This document shows positions 62,356 through 64,000 of a stretch of DNA of 64,000 bases, piece by piece. The DNA lies in the NCBI GenBank assembly GCA_033850885.1, contig JAWWPG010000035.1:48150-112149 (forward strand). The letters run 5' to 3'. The notes under the pieces were generated by a model that saw only the letters and a program-made list of their open reading frames with translations, made no database searches and was not told the origin of the DNA. The position numbers and the translations under genes were made by a program. Within the stretch, counting starts at the first letter, position 1; each line of letters begins with the position of its first letter. This DNA is from JAWWPG01 sp033850885. Lineage in GTDB: Bacteria > Actinomycetota > Actinomycetes > Propionibacteriales > Nocardioidaceae.

Positions 62356-63303
62356 ATGACGGCCACCAGTAGTAGTCCGACTGCAGTGGGTCACGCCTGG
62401 CGTGGCTTGCTCTTGGTTTCTTGTACGGGCGCGGTTTGGGGCACGATCGGACCGGCTGTTCAACTGGTCCACGAGGACTCGGATCTGGCCCCCTTGACTA
62501 TCGGTGCCTACCGTGCGGTCGCCGGCGTCACTGCTCTGATCATCGCCTCGCTCCTGACTGGTCGCCTCCGTATGTGCCTGGTCCTCGCTCGCTGCCGCTG
62601 GCGGCGGGTGGTCGTGACGGGAGTGTCGACCGCGGTGTTCCAGCTGCTCTTCTTCTTGGCCGTCGTTGCGACTGGGGTGAGCGTCGCCACCGTGGTCAGC
62701 CTGGGCCTCGCCCCCGTCCTGCTGCTCGTTCTCGGTAGCGTCCAACGACGGCGCGCGCCTTCTCCCGGTCGTGTCATCACCGTCATCACCGCCCTGGTCG
62801 GGCTTGGCCTCGTCAGCTTCGCGGGTGCCGGAGCCGCGGCGCCGAACGCCGCCCTCGGCATCGTCGCGGCTCTTGGGTCAGGGACGGCGTACGCGGTGTC
62901 CACCGATGTGGGAGCACCGCTGCCCCAAGAGCACGACCCGCTCACCGTCACCACGGTTACCATGACCGTCGCTGCCGCAGTCCTTGTCCCCGGCGGTCTA
63001 CTCGTGACGTACTTGCGCGGCGACGCGATGACGACGCTTGACGCTCGGTCGTGGCTCCTTCTGCTCTACCTCGGCGTCGTGACCATGGGATTCGCCTATG
63101 TGCTCTTGTTTGCCGGGCTGCGGAGTACAACCAGCGGGTCAGCCGTCGTCGTCACGCTCCTGGAACCCATCACGGCCATCCTCATCGCCGTCGCGTTGCT
63201 GCACGAGCGACTGACCGCAGCAGTGGTGGTGGGGTCGCTCCTGATCCTGGCTGCCATAGCAACCCTCGGACGCCAGTTGGAGGAAGTGCCCCAGCCGCAG
63301 TAG
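62356..63303 (+). CDS. EamA/DMT-family transporter
   Basis: A 315-residue permease with about ten membrane spans in two repeated halves of five, the EamA layout used for export of amino acids, nucleosides or other metabolites. The first half opens LLLVSCTGAVWGTIGPAVQLV (in part), the second SGTAYAVSTDVGAPL. Both end in the helix pattern of EamA repeats (LLEPITAILIAVALLHERLT, in part). It follows the ssrA terminator. Codon use has a little more A/T than the core genes, which fits an accessory gene next to ssrA. Confidence 0.85.
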   Translation: MTATSSSPTAVGHAWRGLLLVSCTGAVWGTIGPAVQLVHEDSDLAPLTIGAYRAVAGVTALIIASLLTGRLRMCLVLARCRWRRVVVTGVSTAVFQLLFFLAVVATGVSVATVVSLGLAPVLLLVLGSVQRRRAPSPGRVITVITALVGLGLVSFAGAGAAAPNAALGIVAALGSGTAYAVSTDVGAPLPQEHDPLTVTTVTMTVAAAVLVPGGLLVTYLRGDAMTTLDARSWLLLLYLGVVTMGFAYVLLFAGLRSTTSGSAVVVTLLEPITAILIAVALLHERLTAAVVVGSLLILAAIATLGRQLEEVPQPQ

Positions 63304-63894
63304 GCCGCGCGACGTTACCAATTTCCTGGCGGCTCACCGTCGTGAACCGTACGCCCTCGCCGCGTCCAGGCGCCATCCGCGCGCGACAACATCATCCTGG
63401 AGTTCGGGCTTGTTCGCCTCGGCCCTAGGCACCGGGACGCAGCAACCTGCTAGCCACCGGCGACCTCAACTGCCAGCTGACGTTCTCAGGTGACGCGGCT
63501 CCTCTACCGCCCGCGGTCGAACTGCAACCTTCGCGCAGCCGTCAGCGACGCCGTCCTCCAGGTCGAGAGCGGGTCCGAAGCCGGCCCCTGCCGCGACAGG
63601 GCGCCCCCGGCGGCCCGATCAGAGGGCGGATCCTCGATGCCGATGATGAGGGTGCGCTGTCTGGGTCGTGGGGTCAGCTGATGCCACCCTCAGCTGACGG
63701 AGTGTGAATTACAGGCGTAGAGGTCGGATGACCCGGTCAGCGTGCCGCCTGAGGCCACTCGTGGACAAACCGGCATGGCCATCGCGCACTGCCGCTCCCA
63801 AGCGGCCTAAAGGCAGCGCGGATCACGTCCGGGGTCAGGTGCCACGTGCCGCGTACCAGTCGCCAGCACATGCCGGGACTGCCCAGGGATCGGT
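63304..63894. other. Gene-poor stretch
   Basis: No gene can be supported in about 590 bases. Frames are short and have mixed codon bias. It contains a 9-bp hairpin at 63673-63698 and, at 63832-63844, a sequence GGGTCAGGTGCCA that is the inverse of the insertion-sequence end at 63895-63907 with one mismatch. It may be decayed mobile DNA. Confidence 0.5.
63673..63698. terminator. Hairpin in the gene-poor stretch
   Basis: GTCAGCTGA (63673-63681) and TCAGCTGAC (63690-63698) pair perfectly around an 8-nt loop. It has no gene close on either side; role unclear. Confidence 0.35.
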
Positions 63895-64000
63895 TGACAC
63901 CTGACCCGTGAGGATCCGTCCTCGCTGGAAGGATCAGTGTCATGCCGAAGCCCTACCCCAAGGAGTTCCGCAACGATGTCGTGGCTGTGGCCCGCAAGGG
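63895..64000 (+). mobile_element. IS3-family insertion sequence, left end (partial)
   Basis: The probable left terminal repeat starts TGACACCTGACCC at 63895 and the transposase orfA starts at 63942, 47 bp in, as is usual for IS3-group elements. The rest of the element is beyond the window, so target duplication and the right end cannot be seen. Confidence 0.65.
63942..64000 (+). CDS. IS3-family transposase orfA, N-terminal fragment
   Basis: Only 19 full codons are inside the window: MPKPYPKEFRNDVVAVARKG. This matches the opening of actinobacterial IS3-family OrfA proteins, whose N-terminal helix-turn-helix binds the terminal repeats. GGAAGGATC precedes the ATG at about 10 nt. The frame is open to the window end. 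Transposase activity would need orfB by -1 frameshifting, outside this window. Confidence 0.75.
   Translation, partial: MPKPYPKEFRNDVVAVARK

Noticed and set aside
62100..63941. Duplicated ssrA 3-prime end marking an integrated island
   Set aside because: No second copy of GGTTCGATTCCCGGCAGCTCC is present in the window; one could still lie beyond it.

Overview
The window is about 70% G+C with dense, GTG/ATG-started, often overlapping genes. It carries actinobacterial markers: WhiB, MtrA-MtrB-LpqB, DUF3499, coenzyme F420 genes, a 1616-residue NAD-glutamate dehydrogenase and a Trm112 homologue. It is chromosomal core DNA of an actinomycete. Nocardioidaceae or another Propionibacteriales family is my best guess from gene content, but this is inference only. 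The order fbiB-fbiA ... whiB-DUF3499-metallopeptidase-like ... SIS protein-ahcY-mtrA-mtrB-lpqB-comF-hpf ... secA parallels the mycobacterial Rv3240c-Rv3262 region, without the phosphomannomutase, manA and tmk genes that I recall there.

Layout. 1-4.2 kb: end of a secreted-looking protein, a GtrA membrane protein, purK-purE and a coupled sulfotransferase. 4.3-13.1 kb: a cell-surface polysaccharide block with two divergent LCP ligases, two family-2 glycosyltransferases, glf, an ABC-2 polysaccharide exporter (wzm/wzt) and galE. 13.2-16.7 kb: a tightly coupled minus-strand operon, fbiA-fbiB-CDP-alcohol phosphatidyltransferase-TIGR03089 protein. 16.8-34.3 kb: a repeat-tailed membrane protein, whiB, the DUF3499/metallopeptidase-like/Trm112/SIS/CDF genes, ahcY, mtrA-mtrB-lpqB, comF, a large structured RNA in front of hpf, a response regulator coupled to an AlkX-like DNA glycosylase, and secA.

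34.4-38.9 kb: DUF6459, a LysM membrane protein split by a frameshift, a conserved protein, an excisionase-type HTH protein, a CpaB/CpaE-like pair and a His-rich 66-residue protein. 39.1-42.4 kb: palindromic repeats, ku, pruA and a zinc ribbon protein. 42.4-48.8 kb: DUF2505, kynA and NAD-glutamate dehydrogenase. 48.8-53.6 kb: a drug-type ABC exporter, prfB and ftsE-ftsX.

53.7-57.7 kb is an accessory insertion between ftsX and its probable partner M23 hydrolase. It holds a small orphan gene, a three-gene coiled-coil/YtxH-like operon behind a general-stress-sigma-like promoter, a Tat-exported PhoD-like phosphatase and a small membrane protein. The core resumes with the M23 hydrolase, smpB, an amidohydrolase, an alpha/beta hydrolase and ssrA (tmRNA). 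A DMT transporter and a gene-poor stretch follow, ending in the first bases of an IS3-family insertion sequence.

The main themes are envelope assembly (LCP, galactofuranose metabolism and export, FtsEX/M23, MtrAB), ribosome rescue and hibernation (hpf, smpB, ssrA, prfB) and F420 synthesis. Many genes appear leaderless, with a TANNNT box 6-7 nt before the start codon. The least explained items are the structured RNA before hpf, the two intergenic inverted-repeat families, the stress-type operon and the frameshifted LysM gene.
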